18,461 bases of DNA from JAGQOZ01 sp041399205 (lineage in GTDB: Bacteria; Planctomycetota; Planctomycetia; Pirellulales; Pirellulaceae), in assembly GCA_041399205.1 (NCBI GenBank), contig JAWKTK010000043.1:1-18461 (forward strand). The letters are read 5' to 3'. The notes under the pieces were generated by a model. That model was not told the origin of the DNA. It saw nothing but the letters and a program-made list of their open reading frames with translations, and made no database searches. Shown in pieces: positions 1 through 8,413 of the stretch; the stretch's first letter is position 1, and every line of letters begins with the position of its first letter. A program made the translations under genes and the position numbers.

Positions 1-93
1 AAAGTGTCCACGTTCTGGCCACGCGCCGGTGGTCTCTGCCTGTCAAAATGTGTCATCTGGTGGCAATGGGAAGAGTTTGCCCCTAAACGACGA

Positions 94-116
94 AAACCCT
101 GTCGGTGACAGGGTTT
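94..116 (-). terminator. Second hairpin downstream of ssrA
   Basis: A perfect 10-bp inverted repeat (arms aaaccctgtc and gacagggttt, loop ggt). Read on the minus strand it is followed by only a short T stretch (TTTTCG, partly inside the stem). It lies behind a stronger terminator and probably acts as a back-up for ssrA. It could also be an RNA-stabilising 3' hairpin. Confidence 0.5.
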
Positions 117-122
117 ATCGCC

Positions 123-146
123 AAAAATCGCCGTCTGACAGCGATT
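123..146 (-). terminator. Intrinsic terminator of ssrA
   Basis: On the minus strand, arms AATCGC and GCGATT enclose a 9-nt loop and run directly into a five-T tract (complement of 123-127). It starts nine bases after the encoded 3' end of the tmRNA, where a rho-independent terminator would be expected. Confidence 0.7.
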
Positions 147-154
147 GTCAAAAG

Positions 155-512
<358 letters not shown>

Positions 513-852
513 AATTAATCTGACAACGCCCAATTTTCCTCGCCGTTCGCAAAAAAACAAAGGTTCCTTCACTGAAGAAACTCTTGAAGTCTTACTTACG
601 TATCGGGCTACAAAAACGCTACTTCAAACCTTACGATTCGGGCTGCCAAATTCCACCGAAAGTTCACCTCACCAACATGCAATACTTGCTTTCGGTGGTT
701 TCCGTCTGCAGCATTGGCTTGCGGTTCGGGCTGAAAAATGCAGCTCGAAGAGGACGTTGTCTCGATACTGTGTTGTTTAAATTATAGTCAAGACCAGCAA
801 ATGCGGCTACCCGTCATGGAGCCGAATCACTTCGATCTGGTCGAACAAGGAA
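513..852. other. Intergenic region between ssrA and the large TPR gene
   Basis: No gene is supported here. Two small plus-strand reading frames cross it but have no ribosome binding site and no recognisable protein character. It must hold the 3' end of the TPR transcript and, if ssrA is transcribed separately, the ssrA promoter. I found no good -10/-35 pair near 512. The only clear structure is the inverted repeat at 653-698. The motif tcgggct also occurs three times loosely (near 603, 638 and 726), which may be chance. Confidence 0.6.
653..698. repeat. 10-bp inverted repeat with 26-nt loop
   Basis: The arms ccaccgaaag (653-662) and ctttcggtgg (689-698) are perfect reverse complements. The repeat sits about 155 bp past the stop codon of the TPR gene on its strand. 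It could form a 3'-end hairpin of that transcript, but the loop is long and no T-run follows, so it is not a classical terminator. Confidence 0.5.
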
Positions 853-2208
853 TTACCCCTGTGACGGCTTTTCCAACGAAATGCCCAATTGCTTCACCAG
901 CGAATCTAGCATCTGCCGTTCTTCTTGAGGCAGACTGTCACTATCAAGTCCCATTTCAATTGAACGATTAAGCGTTTCTTTGGCGGAATCAGCATCGGCC
1001 GCTTGACTTTGAGCGTACGCTAAATGAAATAGCGTCGATGCCGTCGATTCGCCTCGATTGTCAATCGACTGCAGGTCTTCGACTGCTTTGGCATGTTCGC
1101 CAGCGGCGATGTACGCCATGGCTCGCGTGTCCAGCAAGTCACCTCGTGGCCCTAGTTGATCAATGGCCCCTTCAACAACTTGCAGCGCATCTTGGCCTCG
1201 TCCTGAAACGGCCAGCATATACGCCAAATTGTTACGGAAGATGGCTTGATCCAATTTGGACGCGTCGGGATGTTGAATCAGCTTTTTGTAGAGCGATTCT
1301 AAGCGAGCTTTATCCTGTTTGGCTTCCAATAACTCTGATAGCTTACGATCTAAATTGTATTCCGAAGCGATTTCACGAGCTCGACAAGCATTGATCCACT
1401 TTTCTACTTCGTCAAACGGTTTCGAATTGGATCCAAGGGCTTCACGGCTATTGTGTAATCCAATAATGCCCACGGTGATGTAGTCCATGCACGCCGCTTC
1501 GTCATTTTCCTTAAGGGCATTCTGCAATTCACTTCGCGATAGCTTTAAGGCTTGAGTCAGGCGTTTGCCCTGGGGCACTCGGGCGTAGAACAGAGCCAGC
1601 TCTGATTCGCTTTCCGCATTGTCTTTGTCAAAAGCTTGCCACAGTTGTTCTGCTAGGCCCCACAGCGGTGACATCTTACCATTGGTTGCGGCCGCGTCAT
1701 TCTTAGCGGCGGCTTCGGCAGCCAATGCGACCGTAGCTAATGCTGCGGGAGTCTCCTTGCGAACATGTTGCGCGAAGCTGACCAACAATTTCTGAGCGTC
1801 AGCGGCTTTATTCTCTTTCGCAAAAATCAGGGCTTGGAGTTGAACTTTCTCTGAAGACCCGTCTGTCAATTGGGCCAGCCAGCGTTTGGCTTCGCTAAGG
1901 TTGTCACGCTGAATCAACTGGGCGCAGTAGCTGGCCTTTATTTGTTCGCTTTTGGCATTTCGGCTTATCAAATCTATGTACATTTGGCGAGTCTGCTGCC
2001 AATCGCCACTTTGGTTTGCCAAGTTCGCTCGCATCATCATTTCGTTCGTCGAAAGGTCTCGGCTTAACGCTATTTCATCTAACTTGTCGGCGGCCATTTT
2101 TCGCGAAGTAGCGTCGGGGCGTTCGGCACTAAATCTGCAGCCAAAGTTGAAGATCCAAACCGGTGAGCTTGCCGCCTTTCGCATTCTGTTCCAGCTTTTG
2201 GATGGCAC
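853..2208 (-). CDS. TPR protein, C-terminal portion (continuation of the gene at 2448-5252)
   Basis: This 451-codon open frame carries the C-terminal third of the large TPR protein. Only the part from about 2130 downwards is the true frame; the first 26 residues are out-of-frame translation of the frameshifted segment. The real sequence shows repeated helical TPR-like units: A/L/Y spacing such as ALQVVEGAIDQLGPRGDLLDT followed by RAMAYIAAGEHAKAVEDL, then LFHLAYAQSQAADADSAKETL. It ends with an acidic helix and a TAA/TAG-type stop at 853-855. It has no credible start codon or ribosome binding site of its own. It continues the helical-repeat theme of the upstream fragment without a gap. I therefore read it as the same gene, not a separate one. 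The specific function is unknown; TPR arrays act as protein-interaction scaffolds. Confidence 0.8.
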   Translation of the reverse strand: MPSKSWNRMRKAASSPVWIFNFGCRFSAERPDATSRKMAADKLDEIALSRDLSTNEMMMRANLANQSGDWQQTRQMYIDLISRNAKSEQIKASYCAQLIQRDNLSEAKRWLAQLTDGSSEKVQLQALIFAKENKAADAQKLLVSFAQHVRKETPAALATVALAAEAAAKNDAAATNGKMSPLWGLAEQLWQAFDKDNAESESELALFYARVPQGKRLTQALKLSRSELQNALKENDEAACMDYITVGIIGLHNSREALGSNSKPFDEVEKWINACRAREIASEYNLDRKLSELLEAKQDKARLESLYKKLIQHPDASKLDQAIFRNNLAYMLAVSGRGQDALQVVEGAIDQLGPRGDLLDTRAMAYIAAGEHAKAVEDLQSIDNRGESTASTLFHLAYAQSQAADADSAKETLNRSIEMGLDSDSLPQEERQMLDSLVKQLGISLEKPSQG

Positions 2209-2456
2209 TTTTGAAAATCTTCAAAGGTGCCGGATTGTGCCAGTAGCAACGCCGACTGCTGCCGAGCCCATTGGCTGTTGGCTGCGTTCAGAGCATACTG
2301 GGATCTAGTTGTTCCATGCGTTCCAGAATCGGCCATGCCTTATCTGTTCGATTGAATTCCCCTGTGCAGATAGAATTGCGCCATATTCCGCAGCAAGGTG
2401 ACATCATTTGGGCTGCCGTCAGAGCTTGCTGATACCAGCGTTCTGCTTCATCGGGG
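2131..2456 (-). other. Cluster of about six single-base frameshifts inside the TPR gene
   Basis: Reading down the minus strand, the coding frame shifts near 2453-2456 (extra C in CCCC), 2407-2409 (an A missing from an A-run), 2359-2362 (extra G in GGGG), 2290-2293 (base missing in CTCT), 2207 (extra T) and 2131-2133 (extra T in TTT). Correcting each restores one continuous helical-repeat protein, for example DEAERWYQQALTAAQ, then NDVTLLRNMAQFYLHR, then TDKAWPILERMEQLDPSML, then AIQKLEQNAKGGKLTGLDLQ. Several shifts fall on homopolymers. This points to poor sequence quality here rather than gene decay. Confidence 0.8.
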
Positions 2457-5252
2457 CAGCTTGAGCACGGCATTTATTTGGCCCAGCACCAGCGATTTCT
2501 TGGGGTCTTCTAAATTGGCTTGGATTGACGGCAGCAAGGCGTCCACTTCGTCCTTGCGGTCCATTTGTACCAACATTGTGGCGCGGCGCTGCCAAGCTTG
2601 CGGACTCTTTGGATCAAGCTCGGTGGCTCGTTTCATTAACGCAGCGGTTTGGTCGTATTGTTCATTTACAAAATAAAGGTCGGCCAACATGCTCAATTCG
2701 CGTGGGTTGGTGGTGTCCTGCGAAATCGATTCCTGGGCTTTCTGTAGCGCCGCTTTGGGATCTCGTTGAGCGAGGATGACGAGCGCCGTCAGTTCGTCTT
2801 GACGCCCTCGCATCTCTTCTGGCAATTGCTGCAGGAAGTGCTGGCCTTCCTGAACGCGTCCCATCTGCGTAAGCAAACTACCGAGTTGTTTTAGAAAAAC
2901 GTATCGAGTGTTGCCGGTTGATTTTTGCAGACCGGTTTGCAACGCGTTGAAGGCGGCCTGTGGGTCTTTCTCCAAAATGGCAAGATCGGCCAAAGCCTTG
3001 TAAAGCAATGGATAGTCAGGACGCAAGCGTTGAACGTCCGCCAGCAAGCGTTTGATTTCTGCGATGGCCGATGCGTCTCGCCGCTCATTCTGGACTTGCC
3101 AAATAATCCGTTGTGCTTCAGCCAGTTGCCAATCGCTGGAATCTTTCCCGGCAAGTTCACCAATGGCGTTAACGGTATCCGTGATCAATGGTTCGTTCCC
3201 GGCTTGGATGGCCAAATCCAATAGTTCTGCGTGGAGTGTCAAGCTGGTAGGATTCGCCTGTTTCAGTTCTTGCCAAATTTCGATCGCGCGGTCGAACTTC
3301 TTTAACCGCATGTTGAACTCGGCCGCCATTCGCTTGATGGCCTGTTGATCCTCTTTTTCGAATTGGTCCATGCCGTTCAGCAATTGTTCGGCTTGAGCCA
3401 AGGCGTCTTCGGTGCCGATCCTGGCGAAAAGACCCAGCTTTAAACGCCGTACAATCGCAATATCTCCGAATCTTTGCTGCATCAAATTCAGAACCTTCAT
3501 GGCCTGTTCATGATCGGTGATCATGGTGTTATGCAATATCCAGTAGGCCAAATAATTCGGATTGCGCATTTTGGCTTGTTCGACTCGTTCCATCGCTTCT
3601 CGTACATTGCCTTTGCGATTCATGATGCTAATTTCAAACAACTCGACGTCGTCCCTGGAGAGCTTCGGATTTGTCTTCCAAGATGCCACCATGCTGTCAA
3701 CGCCGGACCAATCGCGCGCCTTTTCGTCCTTGGCTAATTCCAGTTCGATACGGATATCCAGCATTTGTTTGAAAATTGTTTCCTTGCCCTCTGGCGTGAG
3801 CATATTTTGGTGTTTTTCCCAAAGCGCTTGATAATTCCGCAATGCGGATTGGAGGTCACCGCTGTCCTGTGCCAAACGGGCTCGGTTAATAATCACCGAT
3901 GCATCACTGGAACTACCGTTGAGACTTGTTTCGGCCGCTGCCGTCAGTTCACGCGCCTTATCGGTTTTGCCAAGTCTTACGTAGCATTTGTACAGTAGCT
4001 CGCGAACCTGCGAATTCTGCGCGGGATTGAGTCTTTCTAACGTTTGGCTGGCACTGACAAAATTGTTTTCCGCCAGCTGAATTCGAGCCTGTAGTAAGCC
4101 AATTTGAACCGGCGTTGCGCCCGTTTGCCGGAGTCGAGAAAGGGTTTCCTTAGCGGCGGCCACGTCGCCCGAATCCAAATTAATACTGGCTCGCATAAAC
4201 ATCAAATCAGGATTCAGGCTACTGACTTCCATCGCACGCTGAATCAGGTTCAACGCCTCGTCTTTTTCTCCCAGGCTGCTCTTGACATTCGCCAACGCTT
4301 CCAACACTGCTACATTCTTGGGATGTTTTTCCACCGCCTGTTCCAGCAACGCAAGTGATTTGTCCACCTCTCCTAACCGTCTTTGAATATCCGACGCAAA
4401 TACGGCGATGCCTGGATTGTCCGGGTCAAGTTCCAAGCCCTTTTGAACATCGGCCATGGATGCTTGCAGTGCGTCGGAACTGCCTCTTCCCACCATTTGC
4501 GTAAACTGTGCACGCGTGACATAGGCGACCGCTGATTCGGGATTGACGGCCACCATGTGGTCAACGATCTTTTGCGCCGTCACGGCATCTTGTTCGCTCA
4601 CGTGATAGCTGTCGGCCAAAATCCTGTAAGCGGTCAACGGCGCATCGGGCATTGGTTCGCCAACGAACTCCTTTTTCTCGGTGTCAAAACCAATGACCAT
4701 GCCAAGACGTTCGAAGGCACCCAGCGAGCTTTGATCAATCACGTCTCCATCTGCTGAGCGATTGATCGAACCAAATTTCTTGCCGCCTTGTAAGTCGCAT
4801 TGAGCCCACAAGACATGGTCGTTCGCGTTGAGTGTTCCTAATTCACGGATGAATTCCAATGAGGTCGCAGGCTCACCCATTCGATAGGTCAAGTAGCCCG
4901 CATTGCGACGCAGTTCGTCGTCTTCTGGGAAGTCCCGTAGAGCTTTTTTTAGTGCGTTATAGTATGGCCCAAATTCGGTTCGAGCGGCTTCTTCGTCCGA
5001 CGCGATGTACTTGAACCAAACATCCAATAATTCCCGCCGCTTCTCTTGCTCTTTCGGGTGGAAGCCAACATACCGCTTCATCAGCCGTACTTGTTCCTTC
5101 AGATCCCCTTCTTCTTTGGCAACGGCAGCTCGATCCAGCAGACGTTCGGAATTGCGGCTCAGCATATACCCGCGAGTAAAATGCATGCCCACAACTAGGC
5201 CAAGACCACCTATAACTAGTCCCAAGATCAGCTTGATGTTCAATCGTCTCAT
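2448..5252 (-). CDS. Giant membrane-anchored TPR protein, N-terminal portion
   Basis: The start is placed at the ATG at 5252, preceded by GAGG five bases upstream and immediately followed by a membrane anchor. A longer reading to 5450 exists but its extra 66 residues look random. Residues about 6-26 (LILGLVIGGLGLVVG core) form one transmembrane helix with an RR-containing N-terminus, so the bulk should be periplasmic or paryphoplasmic. The rest is an array of TPR units, for example GLELDPDNPGIAVFASDIQR, KHPKNVAVLEALANVKSSLG and ATELDPKSPQAWQRRATMLV. The frame is lost at 2448 by an extra C, and the protein continues to 853, giving about 1,465 residues in all. It is divergent from two polysaccharide-export lipoproteins. 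Large TPR proteins often accompany exopolysaccharide export, so a scaffold role there is plausible but inferred. Confidence 0.88.
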   Translation of the reverse strand: MRRLNIKLILGLVIGGLGLVVGMHFTRGYMLSRNSERLLDRAAVAKEEGDLKEQVRLMKRYVGFHPKEQEKRRELLDVWFKYIASDEEAARTEFGPYYNALKKALRDFPEDDELRRNAGYLTYRMGEPATSLEFIRELGTLNANDHVLWAQCDLQGGKKFGSINRSADGDVIDQSSLGAFERLGMVIGFDTEKKEFVGEPMPDAPLTAYRILADSYHVSEQDAVTAQKIVDHMVAVNPESAVAYVTRAQFTQMVGRGSSDALQASMADVQKGLELDPDNPGIAVFASDIQRRLGEVDKSLALLEQAVEKHPKNVAVLEALANVKSSLGEKDEALNLIQRAMEVSSLNPDLMFMRASINLDSGDVAAAKETLSRLRQTGATPVQIGLLQARIQLAENNFVSASQTLERLNPAQNSQVRELLYKCYVRLGKTDKARELTAAAETSLNGSSSDASVIINRARLAQDSGDLQSALRNYQALWEKHQNMLTPEGKETIFKQMLDIRIELELAKDEKARDWSGVDSMVASWKTNPKLSRDDVELFEISIMNRKGNVREAMERVEQAKMRNPNYLAYWILHNTMITDHEQAMKVLNLMQQRFGDIAIVRRLKLGLFARIGTEDALAQAEQLLNGMDQFEKEDQQAIKRMAAEFNMRLKKFDRAIEIWQELKQANPTSLTLHAELLDLAIQAGNEPLITDTVNAIGELAGKDSSDWQLAEAQRIIWQVQNERRDASAIAEIKRLLADVQRLRPDYPLLYKALADLAILEKDPQAAFNALQTGLQKSTGNTRYVFLKQLGSLLTQMGRVQEGQHFLQQLPEEMRGRQDELTALVILAQRDPKAALQKAQESISQDTTNPRELSMLADLYFVNEQYDQTAALMKRATELDPKSPQAWQRRATMLVQMDRKDEVDALLPSIQANLEDPKKSLVLGQINAVLKLPR

Positions 5253-5778
5253 TTTGCCTCGAACAAACCTGCCGGATTTGGCTTGAATGAAATGGAAATC
5301 AGGGGGATCGAATCCGTCCCAATTGGTCCGGCAGCCGTGCCAGAGAAACTTATAACTACGCCGCAACTGCATTCTACGACGTGACAGCCAGAAAAGATCA
5401 CCGTCCAGGTGTGCTTTCCCGCGAACTTCACCGACGCATCGTGCAACCACAAGTCTTAAGTGAAACCGTCGAATGTAGCGATTAAATGCGATAAGCGAAA
5501 CTACATTTGCTAGCGACGATTGCGCCAGTATAGACGAAAGCCTCCCGACTTACCTGGCTGACCATCCTTGAATCTTTGGCGTTCTTTCTTCCTGGTTCGT
5601 CACAACCGGCCGAGCCTGCACGAATAGAATTTCGTGTCGCTTGAGACTTTTTCCAAGAATCAACCAAGAAAAACAATAGCCGCTGGAAGGCTGTGCCGAT
5701 TAGTGTAGCTGTGCCGGTTATTGCCTTGCGCGACAGCGGCGGAATTTTTTGAATGGACCGGAGTTTGGACGGACGATC
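5253..5778. other. Divergent intergenic region between TPR gene and export operon
   Basis: This 526-bp stretch separates two divergent genes and must hold both promoters and any shared control. No coding frame inside it has protein character; open frames at 5482-5799 (minus) and 5249-5452 (minus) look random. I found no convincing -10/-35 pair. TAGAAT at 5625-5630 is a possible plus-strand -10, but without a recognisable -35. An imperfect 18-bp-period direct repeat lies at 5690-5720, about 60 bp before the lipoprotein start. Confidence 0.6.
5690..5720. repeat. Imperfect direct repeat, 18-bp period, upstream of export gene
   Basis: Two 13-nt units, gctgtgccgatta (5690-5702) and gctgtgccggtta (5708-5720), match at 12 of 13 positions. 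They are spaced 18 bp start to start, just under two helical turns. A regulator binding site is possible, but only the repetition is seen. Confidence 0.4.
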
Positions 5779-6915
5779 ATGCACAACGCTAATTTCCATG
5801 GGTACCGGCCGACGATTTGCTTGCTGTTAATTGCCAGCACGCTGCTCAGTTCGGGCTGCACTGCCATCTCCACCGCGCCAATGGCCACTGCTCCGATGGA
5901 GCTGGTGACGCATCCCGCCTTAGCACCTCAAGGCGAACCCATTTTGGACGCCAATGGGCAGGTTGTTGGACAGGCAGAATTAGGGCCCGAATCACCTCCT
6001 ACAGAATTGTCGAAAGTGAGTTTGCCCGCGTATCGCTTGGCCCCCCCGGACGTGCTGATGATTCAAGGCGTCCGAACGGTTCCCAAGTCTCCGTACATTA
6101 TTCAATCGGGCGACTTCCTGACCGTGATTGTGTCCAATTCGCTGCCTGAAGCACCCATTCAAGCTGTCTTTCAGGTCAACGCCAGCGGTTATCTGAGTCT
6201 GGGCGGGCCTTATGAATCGGTTCGAGTAGAAGGATTAACCGAAGAGGAAGCGACTAACGCGGTGGCCAAGTCACTGTCCAAGATTCTGGGACAGGCGCAG
6301 GTAGCGTTGACGGTTCGCGAACCGAGCGGGATGCAGCAAATTTTCGGCGAACATATGCTTGGACTCGATGGCACCATCAACTTGGGAATTTACGGGACGG
6401 TGTATGTCGCAGGTATGACCGTCAACGAAGCTCGTGCCGCCGTGGAAAATCATCTAAGCGAATTCCTGAACGATCCCAAAGTGTCACTGGACGTAGTTGT
6501 GTTCAACAGCAAGTTCTACTATGTCGTGGCCGAAGGAGCCGGTTTGGGCGAACAGGTCATCAAGGTTCCGGTCACCGGTAATGAAACGGTGCTGGACGCG
6601 ATTGCTCAGATTGGCGGCTTGCAACAGTTCAGTAGTAAGAAGATCTGGATTTCACGACCGGCTCCTAAAGACATGGCTTGTGATCAAATCCTGCCCGTCG
6701 ACTGGGATGCGATTACCAAAGGAGCATCCACGGCAACCAACTATCAGGTGCTGCCGGGGGATCGTGTGTTCGTGTCGGAAGACCGATTGGTGGCCACCAG
6801 TTCGTTTGTTTCCAAAGTTATCAATCCCGTGGAACGCATGTTCGGCTTCTCGCTGCTAGGTGCTCAAGCCTTCCAGTTTATGCAACGATTCCCTCGAGGA
6901 AGTTTGTTCCAGTAG
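5779..6915 (+). CDS. Polysaccharide export lipoprotein, Wza/SLBB type (copy 1)
   Basis: The start is set at the ATG at 5779, which gives a clean lipoprotein signal: hydrophobic core to residue 26, lipobox LSSGC with Cys27. A TTG 30 bases upstream is less likely. The 378-residue product has polysaccharide-export features: YRLAPPDVLMIQ (85-96), YIIQSGDFLTVIV (106-118), then soluble-ligand-binding beta-grasp modules with VTGNETVLDAIAQIGGL (265-281) and YQVLPGDRVFV (322-332). The C-terminal 35 residues (about 342-376) could be the amphipathic helix by which Wza-like proteins cross the outer membrane; that is inferred. It would form the outer-membrane exit for a surface polysaccharide. It is followed by a paralogue of about 70% identity by eye, so the pair arose by tandem duplication. 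No glycosyltransferase, Wzc kinase or polymerase lies in the window. Confidence 0.88.
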   Translation: MHNANFHGYRPTICLLLIASTLLSSGCTAISTAPMATAPMELVTHPALAPQGEPILDANGQVVGQAELGPESPPTELSKVSLPAYRLAPPDVLMIQGVRTVPKSPYIIQSGDFLTVIVSNSLPEAPIQAVFQVNASGYLSLGGPYESVRVEGLTEEEATNAVAKSLSKILGQAQVALTVREPSGMQQIFGEHMLGLDGTINLGIYGTVYVAGMTVNEARAAVENHLSEFLNDPKVSLDVVVFNSKFYYVVAEGAGLGEQVIKVPVTGNETVLDAIAQIGGLQQFSSKKIWISRPAPKDMACDQILPVDWDAITKGASTATNYQVLPGDRVFVSEDRLVATSSFVSKVINPVERMFGFSLLGAQAFQFMQRFPRGSLFQ

Positions 6916-6938
6916 TCGATTCGCAGGTGGCGAATCGA
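6916..6938 (+). repeat. Hairpin directly after the first export gene stop codon
   Basis: Arms tcgattcgc and gcgaatcga (9 bp) enclose the loop aggtg, starting one base after the TAG. There is no T-run, so on its own it is not a terminator. With the terminator at 6965-6991 it makes a tandem 3' structure. Confidence 0.55.
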
Positions 6939-6964
6939 ATTCGACCCATTTGTCCAACACGAAG

Positions 6965-6991
6965 AAGCCCGGCCAAGCGTCGGGCTTTTTT
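6965..6991 (+). terminator. Intrinsic terminator between the two export genes
   Basis: Arms aagcccg (6965-6971) and cgggctt (6981-6987) enclose a 9-nt loop and run into a T-tract (six consecutive T at 6986-6991). This is a good rho-independent terminator. It suggests the second paralogue has its own promoter or relies on read-through. Confidence 0.8.
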
Positions 6992-7158
6992 GCGTAGATG
7001 CAACGGAGTGACGTTAAGAATTTTCGGACATTTCTGCAAACCAGGGCAAAGTCGCTGTGAAGGTTTGACGATTAACGTAAGTATGACGATCACAGTGCCG
7101 TGTGAAGTGCAAGGCGATTGTCATTCGGGAACCCCTACCGAAGTCAAGGACGACCAGG

Positions 7159-8298
7159 ATGTTTAGAACGTTGCAAGGCTGGCGAAGAGCGGTATCGCTG
7201 GCGATACTAACAAGCTATCTCGCCAGCCTCACCGGCTGCACGATGGTAGAAACAGCACCGATGGGCACCACGCCAATGGAGTTGGTGACACATCCCGCCC
7301 TGAACGGACCGCAGAGCGAACCGATCTTGGACGCCAACGGTCAGGTGGTTGGGCAGACCAATCTGCCGGAAAGTTCGCCTCCGTCCGAATTGGCCAAAGT
7401 CAGTTTGCCCGAATACCGTTTAGCACCTCCAGACATTTTAATGGTCCAAGGGATTCGCGCGGTGCCCAAGTCGCCGTACACCATTCAAACGAATGATTTC
7501 CTGACCATCGTGGTCACCAACGCATTGCCAGAAGCTCCGATTGCCGGTCCATTCCAAGTCAGCTCCTCGGGCTTTGTCAATCTGGGTGGCACTTACGGAA
7601 GTGTCAAGCTGGAAGGCTTGACCGAAGCCGAAGCGATCAACGCAATTTCCACCAAGTTGTCTGGTTTCTTGGTACAGCCTCAAGTGGCATTGTCCGTAGT
7701 GCAAGCCAGCGGCATTCAGCCGATTTTTGGCGAACACATCATCGCGCCGGATGGCACCGTGAACTTAGGTGTCTACGGCACGGTGTACGTTTCCGGCATG
7801 ACCGTAAATGAAGCGCGAGTGGCCATTGAAAAACACCTGAGCCAATTTTTGGATCAGCCGAAGGTCTCGGTGGACGTGGTGGTTTACAACAGCAAACACT
7901 ATTACGTGATTACTCAAGGTGCCGGATTTGGTGATCAATTGAACAAGCTTCCCATCACCGGTAATGAAACGGTGCTTGATGCCATTGCCAATGTTGGTGG
8001 CTTGCAGCAAGTTTCCAGTAAGAAAATCTGGATCGCTCGACCAGCTCCGAAAGGCATGGCGTGCGACCAAATATTACCCATTGATTGGTTCGCGATTACT
8101 CGAGGAGCATCGACCGGCACGAATTACCAGATTCTGCCCGGAGATCGAGTCTACATTGCTGAAGATCGACTGGTGGCGGCCAATTCGTTTGTTTCGAAGG
8201 TCATCAATCCTGTCGAACGCATGTTGGGCTTCTCGCTGCTGGGAGCTCAATCGATCCAGTTCATGCAACGTTTTCCACGAGGAAGCTTTTCGTTCTAG
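7159..8298 (+). CDS. Polysaccharide export lipoprotein, Wza/SLBB type (copy 2)
   Basis: This is the paralogue of the preceding gene and has the same architecture. The ATG at 7159 is preceded by AAGGA at a spacing of eight. It gives a lipoprotein signal ending LTGC with Cys27; a GTG at 7102 would add 19 residues before the signal and is rejected. Motifs shared with copy 1 include APMELVTHPAL-like text just after the lipid site, PEYRLAPPDILMVQG, IQTNDFLTIVV, TGNETVLDAIANVGGLQQ, YQILPGDRVYIAEDRLVA and the C-terminal FVSKVINPVERMLGFSLLGA. The 379-residue product should be an outer-membrane polysaccharide exporter subunit. The two copies could form one hetero-oligomer or serve separate polymers; the sequence does not decide this. 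A weak 5-bp hairpin (8299-8311) follows the stop codon. Confidence 0.88.
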   Translation: MFRTLQGWRRAVSLAILTSYLASLTGCTMVETAPMGTTPMELVTHPALNGPQSEPILDANGQVVGQTNLPESSPPSELAKVSLPEYRLAPPDILMVQGIRAVPKSPYTIQTNDFLTIVVTNALPEAPIAGPFQVSSSGFVNLGGTYGSVKLEGLTEAEAINAISTKLSGFLVQPQVALSVVQASGIQPIFGEHIIAPDGTVNLGVYGTVYVSGMTVNEARVAIEKHLSQFLDQPKVSVDVVVYNSKHYYVITQGAGFGDQLNKLPITGNETVLDAIANVGGLQQVSSKKIWIARPAPKGMACDQILPIDWFAITRGASTGTNYQILPGDRVYIAEDRLVAANSFVSKVINPVERMLGFSLLGAQSIQFMQRFPRGSFSF

Positions 8299-8413
8299 AC
8301 CACCGCGTGGTGTAGAGACGGAAACCGTTTGGTTTGCACTACAGACAACCATTGTCACGCACTGTTAACCCTAACCCCGAATACTGTTTCATCCAGTTTA
8401 GAAGGATCGACCG

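Noticed and set aside
61..80. Sigma-54 promoter (TGGCA ... TTTGC)
   Set aside because: The GG and GC elements are 15 bases apart instead of the required 10.
584..971. Plus-strand small genes between ssrA and the TPR gene
   Set aside because: No ribosome binding site or protein-like composition, and the second overlaps the TPR coding region in antisense.
2131..2456. Programmed ribosomal frameshifting in the TPR gene
   Set aside because: Six shifts in both directions, most without a slippery heptamer, cannot be programmed recoding; error is simpler.
5253..5450. N-terminal extension of the TPR protein to 5450
   Set aside because: The extra 66 residues precede a clean membrane anchor and look random; the ATG at 5252 has a good ribosome binding site.
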